Part shown: positions 45,115 through 58,600 of the stretch, in pieces
How positions within the stretch are numbered: the first letter of the stretch is position 1
Layout: every line of letters starts with the position of its first letter
Assembly: GCF_035594125.1 (NCBI RefSeq)
Contig: NC_087151.1
Coordinates: 23,419,079-23,483,078 of the forward strand
From: Scylla paramamosain
Lineage: Eukaryota > Arthropoda > Malacostraca > Decapoda > Portunidae
Length of the DNA: 64,000 bases
Direction of reading: 5' to 3'
The notes under the pieces: model-generated
What the model was told of the DNA's origin: nothing
What the model saw: only the letters and a program-made list of their open reading frames with translations
Database searches by the model: none
Made by a program: the position numbers and the translations under genes

Positions 45115-45687
45115 ATGAATGCACGTGAAATACAAGCCGGTCTAGCAGGCATCTTGGGCAGTTGAGTTTATTTTTTAGGCTGTCACAACCAACACCGTGT
45201 GACAGAGCTGATAAATCTTGCCAGAAAACAGGAGAAGCCATGCGTTTTCATTCTAAATACATTGAGTGACTCGAAGACCATGGGCCACTGGATTACTGTT
45301 TATCTTAATTTTCAAAGTCAGACCATAGGCTATTACGATACCTGTAACATACATCCCAAATACAATTCTGCCGTCTTACATCATTTCATGCAAACTTGTC
45401 CACATATGAAAATTAGCATATTAAATTATCGACTTCAGGGGTTGAATTCCCTCGTGTGCGGCATTTATTGCATGTTCTTTTGCCTTATACTGAGTTGGCA
45501 TACATTAAAACGTGCAATGTGCATTATTCACACCATCTTCAAAAATCATCAATATCTATATAATGACAAAAAAATTACTCGTATGTCTTACGTAATATTT
45601 CGTAAAATGCCACATTGGATGCCTACGTTTTGCCCGGCCGGCAACCGAGCGAGATATCATAATATCTGTAAAGTGGTAATAAGGTAG
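45115..45687 (+). pseudogene. Adenovirus-type (C5) cysteine protease, one premature stop
   Basis: Maturation protease that would cleave capsid proteins. The frame from ATG 45115 to the stop at 45685-45687 (190 codons) is broken only by UGA at codon 17 (45163-45165). Catalytic residues are visible in order: His in TMGHWITVYLNF, Asp in IGYYDTC, the conserved Gln in NYRLQGLNS, and Cys in LVCGIYCMFF. The rest is C-terminal helix and Cys/His-rich end. It follows the major capsid gene by 6 bp, a spacing that implies tight packing or a shared transcript. Confidence 0.88.
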
Positions 45688-45805
45688 ATGAGGGAAAAGG
45701 GGCGGGGTGTGGGAAAGGGGTCAATATTGGGTAAATGCTGATGGATAAGTGTCACTTCGCCATCGCCTCTCAACCCAGTTGGACGTCGAGGACTCATCTC
45801 CAAGT

Positions 45806-46487
45806 ATGGAGCAAGCTGACAGGCATTTCATCTTGAGAACCTTGGGTAAGTATACCATTGCCTTGCATGCCATCACGCACCTTCGCCATTGTAAATTACA
45901 TGAATAAGAAGAGGAGGGGAGAAAAACAAACTTTTCCATTGTTTTCATCTTTTTTTTTTCTGTTACAGAACGTATCTCTTTCCGCTTTGATATCTACCTG
46001 GGTGATGTTGGGGGTAAGCTAAACCACGCCAACCATGAGGATGTCAATGTGGAGAGAATGTCAGAGCCTGCAAAGAAGAAATTGATCTTTAGGTATAACG
46101 ACATGTCACCGCTGCCAGCAAGCCCACCTCCTGATGTCCCATCAGGACAGGAGTCGCAGCAGTCGCAGCAGCAGCCACAACCACAGTGGCAGCCGCTGCA
46201 GCAATCGTGACCGCTACCTCCGGAGTCGCTGATGCTGCTGCCTGCCGAAACACAGCGCGGCAGTCGGATGAGTCAGCTGTAGGCGGCAATGAGGGTCAGG
46301 AGGTGAAGAAGAGGTCGCAGAAAAAACTAAAAAAAAAATATATATATATGGCCTCTAACATGAGGATGTCAGCACACCTAAACTCCTTAATGCCCCACCT
46401 GCCCCTCGTAAGAAGCTGATTCCTAGACGCCCCGTCATTGACAGCGATGATGATGATCTCTTTGCCTTCATTTTGCAAATGTTTTGA
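45806..46487 (+). pseudogene. Unknown right-end Polinton gene with a GT-AG intron and acidic tail
   Basis: Exon 1 from ATG 45806 (MEQADRHFILRTL) ends at 45845. The donor is GTAAGT. The 123-bp intron 45846-45968 ends in a T10 tract and CTGTTACAG. Joining keeps the frame into exon 2 (RISFRFDIYLGDVGGKLNHA, then KKKLIFRYNDMSPLPASPPPD, then a Gln/Ser/Pro-rich stretch). That frame stops at 46208-46210. Neighbouring frames carry on with Ala-rich then Lys-rich sequence (EGQEVKKRSQKKLKKK) and finally PRRPVIDSDDDDLFAFILQMF to TGA 46485-46487, followed by AATAAA at 46510. I infer two later frameshifts. No domain recognised. A charged, low-complexity protein could be a regulator or DNA-binding factor. 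Confidence 0.5.
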
Positions 46488-46509
46488 ATGAATGAGATGT
46501 ATTTGTCCT

Positions 46510-46548
46510 AATAAATCAATAAGCTGTATTTGCCTTAATAAAAATAAA
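46510..46548 (+). terminator. Poly(A) signals of the right-end gene
   Basis: AATAAA at 46510-46515 and again at 46537-46548, shortly after the last plausible stop codon. Confidence 0.55.
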
Positions 46549-46559
46549 ATGCCCCATCG

Positions 46560-47435
46560 ACTCTGCATAACCTTTCTAATAATAATGATGATGATAATAA
46601 TAATAATGATAATAATAATAATAAGGTGACCGTCCGTCATAAGTACTACGTCGGCGAAATCGCCCACACCACGGGCGGTCAGTGAAAGTGAAGGTGACAG
46701 CCGCCGTCCTCGCCGTCACAGATGCTTCGTCCAAGGTAAAGGGATCGCAGGTAACGAAACCACGTGGGTAGTCACGACGACCTTGGCCATCTGGAAGAGG
46801 CAGGACATTGGAATGTACTGAGATGTCAGAGGGAACACGTGATGGCAAGACTCGCCACCCAGGCCGTCCAGGACCCGCGTGTGCGACTAGTGCATGGCAG
46901 TTGCGTGGTGGCGTTGCCAACCACTTTCCTGACGCATTCAGACCTCCCCCACCCTCTTCCCTTCCGTCAACTTTGACCATTGAGTGGTGGAGACATTGGA
47001 ATGTACTGAGATATCGGAGGGAACATGTGATGGCAAGACTCAAACCACTCTGGCTGTCTAGGATCCACGCGAGGGAAAGGGAGGCCTCCATGGCAATGTC
47101 GTCAGAGTCTCCCAGACCACGCCTGTGATGGCGATCCTAACGTGTAGCTGTCAGTGATCCCAGCCGCCTGCCGTGCCTGATGCGTTCAGTCCCCCCACCC
47201 CTTTCCCATTCAATTATTTCCCACCCACCATCATTGATTGATTTAGTCACTCCATAGCCGCTGAAGGATAAGGACACACGCCCCCACTTCTCCCGTCAGT
47301 GCCGCCATCGCCTTCCCGCCCCCCCGCCCCTTAACATGGGCCCTGGTGACGTCGTCGTGAATGGTCCGCTCCTCTTCCCCGGGTTAATTTACAGCCAGGG
47401 TCGCAATTCTGAAATTGATTGCCACTGAGGCCTCC
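46560..47435. repeat. Right subterminal region with imperfect direct repeats
   Basis: GC-richer than its surroundings and non-coding. The block ggaatgtactgagatgtcag...catgatggcaagactc-like at about 46810-46855 recurs at 46998-47042. A later shared block (acgcattcagacctccccca-like) occurs at 46938 and about 47181. This gives two units of about 190 and 240 bp. A (TAA/TGA)n patch is at 46578-46622. No TIR partner exists at the truncated left end. Confidence 0.65.
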
Positions 47436-47550
47436 GGAAAACTGTCATGGGAGTCGCCCATCGTAATTTGGCATTGCCATGGGAGTCCCCATTCCATTGG
47501 GACTCCCATGGCATGCCAATTTAGGATGGGCAACTCCCATGGCAATTTCC
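47436..47550. repeat. Imperfect inverted repeat (hairpin) at right edge of Polinton
   Basis: Arms 47436-47491 and 47495-47550 pair with a few mismatches. Each arm contains catgggagt twice and a cccatc(g/c)taa-ttggca block. Satellite begins about 10 bp beyond the right arm. Confidence 0.8.
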
Positions 47551-48815
47551 CTACTACTTACTTTTTAGCGTTTTGTTACATAAGAAGCTCAAAAACACAA
47601 AACACCCAAAAATACACATTTTTTGTATTGTTCTTTTGTATCCCAGTATAGGGTGCTTTCTATGTAATTTAACGTTTTTGGTGCCTAAAACACTAAAAAC
47701 AGATGAAGTGCTATATACATATGAAGTGCTATTCACGCATTTTTAGCATTTTGTTACCTGAGAATGTCAAAAACACTTTTAATCCACGTTTCCGGTAATA
47801 TTACTTTGTTTCACCATATAAGGTTCTTTAAATGCATGTTTTTGTACCTAACAAACTAAAAAACACTGGAAATGCATACTTTTGGTAATGTTATTTTGTT
47901 TCTACAGAAGGGGTGTTTTCTATGCATTTAAGTGTTTTGGTACATACAAAACTGAAAAAAAACACTCCAAAGACACGCTTTTCTTTATGTTTTTGTGTCC
48001 AATATTGAGTGCTTTCCATGTATTTTAGCATTTTGGTGCCTAATAGGTTAATAAAGACTCAAAAGACATGTTTCAGGTATTGTCATTTTGTTTCCCCATA
48101 TAGAATGCTTTGCATACATTTTGTTGCTTTGGTAAATAACAATGTGAAAAACACTCAAAATAAACGTTTTTCGTAATGTTGTTTTCTTCCTTCATATAAA
48201 GTGCTATTGACGCATTTTAGACTTTTTGTACTTAAGAAGCTCAAAAAACTCACAATACATGTTCCTCATCATGTTCTTTCATTTCCCCATATAGAGTGTT
48301 TTGCATTCATTTTGGCGTTTTGGTACATAACAATGTAAAAAAACCCTCAAAACAGACGTTTTTGGCAATGTTGTTCTGTTTCTCCATATAAAGTGTTTTC
48401 ACGTGTTACCTAAGATGTTAAAAAACACACGTTTCTTGCTACATCGTTTCCTTTTCAATATAGGATACTTTACATGCATTTTATCGTATTTTTTACGTAA
48501 GGAGCTCAAAACACTGAACATACACATTTTTTTTTTTTTTGTAAAGTTATTCTGTTTCTTCTTAATGGGTGTTTTGCATGCGTGTTAGAGTTTTGGTACA
48601 TAAGAGCTCAAAAAATTAAAAAGGCACGGTTTTTGGTAATTTTTTGTCTTCCAATATGCAATGCTTTCCATCATGTTAGTGTTCTGATGCCTAAAACGCA
48701 GTAAATCAGTGAAAAAAGCACCTTTCAGTTAATTTTGTTTCCATTGTCTATAAAAAGAGCTTTGCATGCATTATGGTATTTTGGTACCTAACACTAAAAA
48801 AACACTCAAAACACA

Positions 48816-49037
<222 letters not shown>

Positions 49038-49330
49038 GTTCAGTTCCCACATATAGAGTGCTATTCACGCGTTTTTGCGTTTAGTTACTTAAGGTCAATA
49101 ACACTCATAAAACACGTTTGTGGCAATCAATATTTGTTTTACCAAATAGGGCACTATGCATACAGTTTGCTGTTATTGTACCTAACATGAGTGCTTTCAT
49201 GGATTTTGGCGTATTGGTAGCTAAGAATGTTAAAAGCAATCAAAATATACTTTTTTGGTGATGTTCTATTTCTCCTTAAAGAGTGCTTCTTCACTCGTTT
49301 TGGCGATTTGGTAACCAAGAAGATGAAAAA

Positions 49331-49476
<146 letters not shown>

Positions 49477-49629
49477 CTGTATAGTATGCGTTCCATGATT
49501 TTTTTCAGCGTTTTGACGCCTAGCACGCTCATAAATACTAAAAAGACACTTTTCTGTAAATCTCGTTTCCTTTCCCCCATATAGGGTGCTTTGCATGCAT
49601 TTTGACGTTTTGGTACCTAAGAAACTGAA

Positions 49630-49695
49630 ATATATAATATAGTATATAATATATATTATATAATATAGTAGATAATATTATATATAATATATAAT
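49630..49695. repeat. Imperfect TATAATATA repeat
   Basis: Short ATATAATATA-type repetitive patch in the satellite, self-complementary. Confidence 0.8.
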
Positions 49696-52600
49696 GATGT
49701 TATATTTATCCATATAGAGTGCTATTCATGCGTTTTAGCGTTTTAATACCAAAGAATCTCAAAAACACTCAAAATTATTGTTTTTGGTAATGTTATTTTT
49801 TTTTTTTCATAACGTGTGTTTTGCATTTATCCTAGCGTTTTAATACTTAAGTAGGTCAAAGACATAGAAAAGACACGTTTTTTTGTAAAGTTCTTTTATT
49901 CCTATATAGGGTACTTTCCATGCGTTTTAGCGTTTCGGTACCTAACACGCTCATAAATACCCAAGACACTTATCTGGAAATGTCGTTTCTTTTCCCTATA
50001 TAGGGTACTCTGCATTAATTTTTTGCGTTTTCGTACCTAGCAATGTGAAATAATCTGAAAATACACATTTTTGGTAACGTTATTTTTCTTTTCTTTTTCT
50101 GTTTCTCCATATAGAGTGCTATTCATGCGTTTTAGGAAATTGGTACCTAAGAACCTCAAAAAAAAACATATTACACTTCTATTTACGACTTTTTATTTCC
50201 GTATAGGGTATTTTCATGCATGCATTTTGGGATTTTTCTACGTACCAAGTAAAAAAAAAACTCTAAATTTTTGTTTCTGGTAATATTACTTGTCTTCTCC
50301 ATATAAAAAAAAAAAAAGGTGTTTTTGTTCACTTTCTCTCTGAAGTTTTTTTTTTGGGGGGGCATCCGTTTACCGTTTTCGAACGTAGGAAGCTGAAAAA
50401 AATACAAAAATTTAAAAAACGAGTCTTTTACACGTTTTTTTCTTTTTCCCATATAAAGTGCTTTCCTTGCTTTTTTTTTTTTTTTAGCGTTTTGGTTCCT
50501 AACACATTATAAACACTTAAAAGCTATGTTTCTGGAAATGTCGTTTGCATTTTAGGCGTTATGTTACCATTCAATACATTCAAGATGCAAAATCTTGTAT
50601 CTTAAAATACATTCAAGATACAAAGTTTTTGTATTTTTGTTATGTATTTCAATATAGAGTGATCTTATTGGGTTTTAGCTGTTTCGGTAACTAAGAAGCT
50701 CAAAAACACTCATAATACACGTTTCTCAATTTAATTTACTTTTCCCATGTAGGATATTTTCCATACATTTTGGTGTCTTTTTTCATAGCAAGCTCAAAAA
50801 CCCTCAAAATATTTGTTTTGATAATTTGATTCTGTTTCTCAATGTAGGGTGTTTTGATGTGTTTTTTTTTTTGGTACGCAAGAAGCTAAAAACAATCAAA
50901 AACACTCGCTTTTGGTAATTTTGTGTTTATTTCCCATATAGGGTGCTTTCCATGCCTATTTTGCGTTTTGGTGCCTAACATGCACAAAAACACTGAAAAC
51001 ATATGTTTTTTTGGAATGTCGTTTCGTTTCTCCATAAAGGAGGTTTTTTTTTTTTTTTATGCAATTTGCCGTTTTGATACCTAACAATGTGAGGAAAACT
51101 CAAAGTACAAGTTTTTGCTATTTTTTTTTTCTCCATACCACGTCCTATTCATGCGTATGAACGTTTTGGTATCTAAGAAACTCAAAGATACTTAAAATAC
51201 ACACCTCTGGCAAAGTCCTTTCTTTTGCATATATATAGTATTTTTTTTTTTTTTATGCATTTTGGCGTTTTTGTATGTAACAAGCTCAAAAACACTTAAA
51301 AGACTTGTTTTTGATAATGTTAATCTGTTTTTCCACAAAGGGTGTTTTGCATGCGTTTTAGCGTTTTGGTAAGCAAGAAATTGAAAAACACTCAAAACAC
51401 TCAAATGTAATGTTGTTTTGTTTTCCCATATAAGGAGCTTTCCTTGCTTCTGATCGTTTCGTGCCTTACACGCTCATAAACACTAAAAAGATTTTTTTTA
51501 TTTTTCTTATTTCGTTTCCTTACCCCATATAAGGTGGTTCGCATGGATTTTGCGTTTTGGAATTTAATAATGTGAAAAACAGTCAAAATACAGGTTTTCG
51601 GTAATGTTCTGTCTTTCCACATATAGTGCTATTGATGCGTTTTTAAGTTTTAGTACCTAATATATGGTGCTTCCTATGTATTTTAGCCTTTGGGGCGTAA
51701 AAAAAAAAATAATTAATTAATTAAATTAAAAGACACTTTTCTGGTAAAGTAGTTTCGCTTCGCCATATGCTTTTTGGCGTTTTGGTACCTAACATTGTGA
51801 AAATACTCGAAATACAAATTTTTGGTAATGTTCTTCACTACATATAGAATGCTATTCGTACCCTTTAAAGTTTTGGTACCTAAGAAGCTCAAATACACTT
51901 AAAATGCTCAATTCTCGTAATGTCTTTTCGTTTCCCCATATTGGGTACCTTCCATGCATTTTTTCGTTTTTGTACGAAAGAAGCTGAAAACACTCATAAT
52001 ACTTGTTTTTGATAAGGTTATTATCTTTCTCCTTAAAGTATGTTTTTTGCAAGAATGTTAGCATTTTAGTAAGGAAGTAGGTCAAAAAACGCGTTTTGTA
52101 AATTTCTTTGTTTCCCCATATAGAGAGTTTTCCATGCCTTAGAGCGTTTTGGTGCCTAACACGTTTATAAACACTCAAAAGACACATTTCTGGAACTGTC
52201 GTTTTTGTTCGCCATATAAGGTACTTTGCATGCATTTTGGCGTTTTGGTATCAAAACATGTGAAATACGCTGAAAATAAACGTTTTTAATAATATTATTT
52301 TAGTGTTTTGGTACCTAAGAAACTTAAAAACACTCATAATACACGTCTCTGGTAATGTCCTTTCATTTCCCTATATTGCCTGCATTTTGCGTTTTTCTAC
52401 GTTACATGCCAAAAAAAAAAAGAATAAATAAATAAATAAATAAACAAATAAATAAACATTAAAAACACTTGTTTTCGTAATGTTTTAATTTTGTTTTCCG
52501 CCACAGAGTTGATGCACGCGTTGCAGCGTTTGGTTTATTATAAGTTGAATAACGCTGAAATGAAAAGTAATGTTTCGTTTCCTCATATAGTGAGCTTTAC

Positions 52601-55600
52601 ATGGACTAATAATAATAATAATAATGATGTGAAAAAAAAGAGTCAAAATACACGTTTTTGGCAATGTTGTTCTGTTTCTCGATATAGATATGCTAGCCAT
52701 GCGTTTTGGCATTTAGTATCTAGAGGCTCAAGACTCCCATAATACACTATTCTCGTAATGTCTTTTAGTTTCCCCATATATTACTGTTTTGTTTTCCTTT
52801 ATAGGGGGTTTTCCATGCGTTTTGCCTAACACGCTCATAACCAGTCAAAAAGACTCATTTCTGGATATGTCGTTTTTTTTTCCATATTTTTTTTGTTATG
52901 TGGTTGTGTTTCTCCATATAGAGACATGTTAATGCGTTTTAGCGTCTGGGAACCTATAAAGTTGATAAACATTTATAATAAAAGTGTCTCGTAATGACCT
53001 TTCCTTTCCTCATAGGATACTTTACATGAATATAGTTTTTTTTTTTCGTAACAAGTCCTAAAACACTGAGAATACTTCTTTTTGGTAATGTTTTTTTTTT
53101 TTTTTTATTTATAAAGGGTTTTTTTCATGCGTTTTAGAGTTTTGGTACCAAAGCAGCTGAAAATCACTCAAAAGACACGTTTTTGTTAATGCTGTTTTCT
53201 ATTCCCATAAAAGGTGCTTTTAATACTTTTTAGCGCTTTGGTGCCTAGCACACTCATAAACACCCGAGACACGTTTTTGGAAATCTCATTCTCTTTTCCC
53301 ATGGAAGGTGCATTGCATGCAAATACACATTTTTGGCAATATTATTCTGTTTCTCTATATAGAGTGCTATTCATGTGTTTTAACGTTTTGAAACCTAAAA
53401 AAACACAAAAACACTCATAATACACGATTCATGTAATGTCTTTTCTTTTCCGCATTAAGTGTACTTTGCATTCTTTTTGACATTTTTCTACGTAACAAGC
53501 TGAAAAACTAAAAAAAAAAAATCTTGATTTTGGTAACATTATTTTGTTTCTCCATAACATATATTTTTGCATGCATTTAGCATTTTCGAACATAAGAATT
53601 TCTAAAACACTTGATAGACACGTTTTGCGTAATGCCGTTTTATATTCCCATAAAGGGTGATTTCCATGCTTTTTACCGCTTTGGTGTCTAACAATATCGA
53701 GTGTTTTGTATAATTTATAGTGTTTTGATGCCTATTACACTCATAAACACTCAAAAGACACATTTATTCTTTGGAAATCTTGTTTCCTTACCCCATATAT
53801 AATGCTTTGACTGCATTTTGGCGTTTTGGTAATATTATTCTATTTCTCCATATAGAGTGCTATTCATGAGTTTTAGGGTTTTGGTAGTTAAGAAGCTTAA
53901 ATAAACTCATAATACACGTTTTTCGTTTTTTTTTTCTATTCCTCATATAGGGTAGTTTGCAGTATTTTGGCGTATCTGTTCATAACAAGCTCAAAATCAC
54001 TCAATATACTTGTTTTTGTTAGTTATTCTCTTTCCCACATATTTTACATGTGTTTTAGCGTTTTGTTAAGAAAGTAGCTCAAAACACCTGAAAAAAAGTT
54101 TTTGGTAACGTTTTTTTTTTCCAGTATAGAGTGCTTTCCATGCTTTTTAGTGTTTTTGTGTCTAACAAGCTCATAAATACTCAAAAGAAACGTTTCTGTA
54201 AATTTCGTTTTGTTTCCCCATATTTTGGGCTCTACATGCATTTTGCCAATTTGGTACCTAACAATGTGAAAGACTCTCAAAATATACATTTTCGGTAATG
54301 TTCATTCGTATTCCAATATAGGTTGATTTCCATGCTTTTAAGCGTTTTGATAGCTAGAATGCACATAAATTCCCAAAAATCAACTTTCTGGAAATTTCGT
54401 TTCGTTTGCTCATATAGGGGATTTTGCATGCGTTTTTAGCTTTTTGGTACCTAAGAATGTGAGAAAAAAACATTCAAAATACACGTTTTTGGTAATGTTG
54501 TTCTGTTCCTTAACATAGAGGGATATTTAGGCGTTTTCGCGTTTTTTTTTTATCTAAGAATTTTAATAGCACTCATAGATTACGTTTCTGGTAATGTTCT
54601 TCCGTTACCCCATACAGGTTATTTTGCATGCATTTTGTCGTTTTCCTACGTTACAAACTCAGAACACTCAAAATACTTTTTCTATTTTTTTATAAGGGTA
54701 TTTTGCATGCGTTTTATCGTTTTGGTACGGAAGAGCTAAAAAAAAAAACACACAAAAGACAAGTTTCTCGTAATGTAGTTTTGTAGTCCATATAGGGTGA
54801 TTTCCACGCTCTTTAGCGTTTTTGTGCCTAGCACTCATACAAACACTGAAAAGACACGTTTCTGGGAATCTCGTTTCCTTTGCAAATATATCGTTTCGAT
54901 ACATAAATCGTTTATAAACACTCAAAAGAAAGGTTTCTGGAAATTTCCTTTGGTTTCCCATTATGAAGGGCTTTTGCATGCATTTTGACATTTTGGTACA
55001 TAACAATGTGAAATATACTGAAAAACACATTTTTGCTAATGTTCGTTACTTCATACTGTATGGTATTTATGCGTTTTAACGTTTTTTGTGCCTAAGATGC
55101 TTAAAAGCACTCATAATGATTCTCGTAATGTTCTTTCGTTACCCCATATAGAGTATTTTCAATGCATTTTGGCGTTTTGTGCGTGAAAAGCTCAAAAACA
55201 ATGAAAATACTTGATTTTGGTAATGTTATTCTGTTTCTCCATAAAGCGCGTTTTGTTTGCGTTTTAGAGTTTTGGTAGATAAGGATATCAAAAACACTGA
55301 AAAGAGATGCTTTGTTTTCTTTTCCCATATAGAGTGTTTTCTTTTTCTCTTTTTGCATTTTCGTGCCTAACACGCTCATAAACGCTAAGAGACACTTTTT
55401 TTTTGGGGGGGAAAACCTCGTTTCCTTATCCCAGATAGGGTGCTTTGCATGCATTTTGTCGTTTTGGTACCTAACAATGTGAAATATACTCAATATATAC
55501 GTTTTTGTTAATGTTGTTCTGTTTCTTCATATAGAGTGCTATTTATGCGTTTTAGCATTTTGACACCAATGAAGCTCAAAAACGCTCATAATACAAGATT

Positions 55601-58600
55601 CTCGTAATGTCTTTTATTTCCCCATACAGGGCACTTTCCAAGCATTTTGAGGTTTTAGTACATAACAAGTATGAAAACACTCAATATACTTTTTTTTTGT
55701 AATGTTATTGTTTCTCTATTTGTGTGTTTTGCATACGTGTTAGCGTTTTGATACGTAAATAGCTCCAAAAAACACTCAAATAACACATTTTTGGTAATAT
55801 TGTGCTCTTTTCAAATATAGCATATTTTTCATGGGTTTTAAGTTTTTTGTGCCTAACAACCTTACAAACACTCAAAAGGCACGCTACTGTAAATGCCGTT
55901 TTCTTTCATCTTATAGAGTGGTTTGCATGCATATTGGGTTATGGCAACTAAGAAAGTGAAATGCACTCAAAATGCACGTTTTCTGTATTTTTTTTTTTTT
56001 TTTCGTAAGGAATTCTGTTCATGTATTTTAGTGCTTTCGTACCTAATAATAAATATTTCTCGTAATATATATTTTTTTTTTCCGACATGTAAAGTTGTTC
56101 ACATCATTTTGCCTTTTTTTTACGTAACATCCTCAAAAACTCTCAAAATGCTTGTTTTATTGGTAGTTATTCTGCTTTCTATACAGGGTTGCATGCCTTT
56201 TAAGATTTTGTTACGTAAGTAGCTCAAAACACTGAAAAGAGGCGTTTTTAGTAATGTTTTTTTTTTTTCTCCATTTCCCATATAAGGTACTTTCCATGCT
56301 TTTTATCGTTTTCATGCCTAGCACGCTCACAAACATTCAAAAGACACATTTTTTGAAATCTCCTTTCGTTTTCTCATATAGAGAGGTTTGCATGTAGTTT
56401 CGCGTTATGGGAGCTAACAATGTGAAATACACCCAAAATACACATTTTTGGTAATATTGTTCATTTTCTTCATAAAGAGTTTTAGCATCTTTGTACCTAC
56501 GAAGCTCAAAAACACTCATACGACAAGTTCCTTATAATGGCGTTTTGTTTAGTAATATAAGGTATTTTGAATACATTATGGCGATTTTGTACATGATTTA
56601 TTACCTAAGAAACAAAAAAAAAAGAAAAAAAACACTCATAATACACATTCCTCGTAATGTGGTATCGCTTCCCTATATAGGGAACTTTGCATGCATTTTG
56701 GCGTTTTTTTAAGTAACAAGCTCAAAAATACTCAAAATAATTGTTCTTGGTAATATGATTCTTCTTCTCCATATAGAATGTTTTGCCTGCGTTTTAGCGT
56801 TTTGGTACGTAGGTAACCCAAAAACATTGAAAAAGAGACATTTTTGGCAATATCTTTGTTTTCTCATATACGGTGCTTTCCATGTTTTTTTTTTTTTTAT
56901 TGTTTTGATGCCTATCACTCTTATAAACACTAAAAAGACAAGTATCTGGAAATCTTGTTTCCTTTCCAATATAGTGTGCTTTGCTTTGAATTTGGCGTTT
57001 TGGTACCTAACAATGTGAAATACACTCTAAATACATCCTCTTGGTAATATTGTTCTGTTTCTCCATATAGAGTGCTATTTATGCGTTTTAGCGTTTTAGT
57101 ATCTAAGGAGCTCAAGACCACTGATAATACACATTTTTCGAAATTTTTTTTTTCTCCGTCTCCCCATACAGGGTACTTTTTATGTATTTTTTTGCGTTTA
57201 TGTACGCAATGAGCATAAAAAAAAAAATTCAAAATACTTGTTTTTGGTAATGTTATTCTGTTTCTCCATTATAGATGTTTTTGCATGCAACTTTGCGTTT
57301 TGGTGCGTAAGTAACTCAAAAACACTGAAAGGGTTATTGTAGGATCACTAATCCCGTGTTAAATTGCTTATGTTTTGTCCATGCCTTTTAGTGTTTTAGA
57401 ACCTAGCACGCTCATGAATACTAAAAAGACACGTTTATGGAAATCTCGCATCCTTTCCCCCATAAAGGGTGTTTTAAATTCAGTTTGGCGTTTTGGTACC
57501 TACCAAAGTGAAATACAATCAAAATACACATTCTTGTTAAAGTTGTACTGTTTCTCCAAATTGAGTGATATTTATGCGTTTTAGCATTTTGGTGTCCAAG
57601 AAGCTCAAAACCATTGCTAATACACGTTTCTGGTAACTTTTTTTTTACTTTTTCTCGTTTCTCCATAGAGGGTACTTTGCATGCATTTTGGCGTTTGTCT
57701 ACGTAACAAGCTCAAAAAAAAAAATCTAAACTCTTGTTTTTGATAATGTTATTCTGTTTCTACATAAAAGGTGTTTTGCATGTGTTATAGCGTTTTGGTA
57801 TGTAAGTAGGTCAAAAACACTCGAAAGAAACTAACAATGTGAAATACACGTAAAATACATGTTTTGGTAATATTTTTTCTGTTTCTCCAAATGGAGAAAC
57901 ATGCATGCATATGAATGTTTTGGTACCTAATAAGCTCAAAAACACTCGTATTACGCGTTTTTTTTTTTTTTTTTTCGTTTAAGCATTTAAAGTAGTTTGA
58001 AATATTTTGGCCTTTTCTAAGTAACATGCTAAAAAACATTCAAAAAATTGTTTTTGGTATTTATTTTGTTTTCCATAGAGATACATGCGTTTTAGCGTTT
58101 TCTTACGTAAATAACTCAAAACACTGGAAAGAGACGTTTTTAGTAATGTTCTTTTGTTTTCCCATATAGGGTGCTTTCCATGCTTTTTAGCGTTTCGATG
58201 CCTAGCACGCTTGCTAACACTCGAAAGACACGTTTCTGGAAATCTCGTTTTCTTTCTCCATATGGGATGCTTTCTATGCATTATGGCGTTTTGGTATCTA
58301 ACAATGTGAAACACATTCAAAATATACCTTTTTTTTTGTTGTTGCTTCTCCATGAAGAGTGCTATTCATGTTTTTTTAGCGTTTTGGTACCTGAGAAGCT
58401 CAAAAGCTCTCTTAACACAAGTTTCTCTTAATGTCTTCTCCTTTGGCATTTTTCTACGTAACAAGCTCAAAAACACTTCAAATACACGTTTTTAGTAGAA
58501 ATATACTGTTTTTCCATGAAGGGCGTTTTACATACGTTTTAGCGTTTTGATAAGTAGCTCAAAACACTTAAAAGAGACATTTTTGTTGAAGTTATTTTGT

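Larger units (their letters stand above)
35493..47560 (+). mobile_element. Decayed Polinton/Maverick-type element, left-truncated
   Basis: About 12 kb of non-satellite sequence carries the full Polinton gene set on one strand: PolB, A32 ATPase, chromodomain integrase, penton-like and double-jelly-roll capsid proteins, and adenovirus-type protease. There are also a macro-domain gene and a spliced right-end gene. The left edge cuts into the polymerase ORF, so the left terminal repeat and the N-terminal part of PolB are missing. The right edge has subterminal repeats and a hairpin but no matching left repeat. Nearly every gene has nonsense codons or frameshifts, and a LINE fragment sits in the integrase. 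Gene-level similarity is to Polintons/adintoviruses; infectivity is excluded by the damage. Confidence 0.9.

Noticed and set aside
35493..46490. Alternative genetic code or programmed readthrough to explain many in-frame stops in Polinton genes
   Set aside because: UAA, UAG and UGA all appear, at positions where different residues would be expected, and are mixed with frameshifts. Ordinary decay is simpler.
46576..47128. ORFs of 106-171 codons in the Polinton right-end region
   Set aside because: They span the direct repeats and simple repeat with no recognisable domain; GC-rich non-coding DNA gives such ORFs by chance.
35493..47560. Terminal inverted repeats of the Polinton
   Set aside because: I compared the left edge with the last kilobase on the right by eye and saw no complementarity; the left end is truncated.
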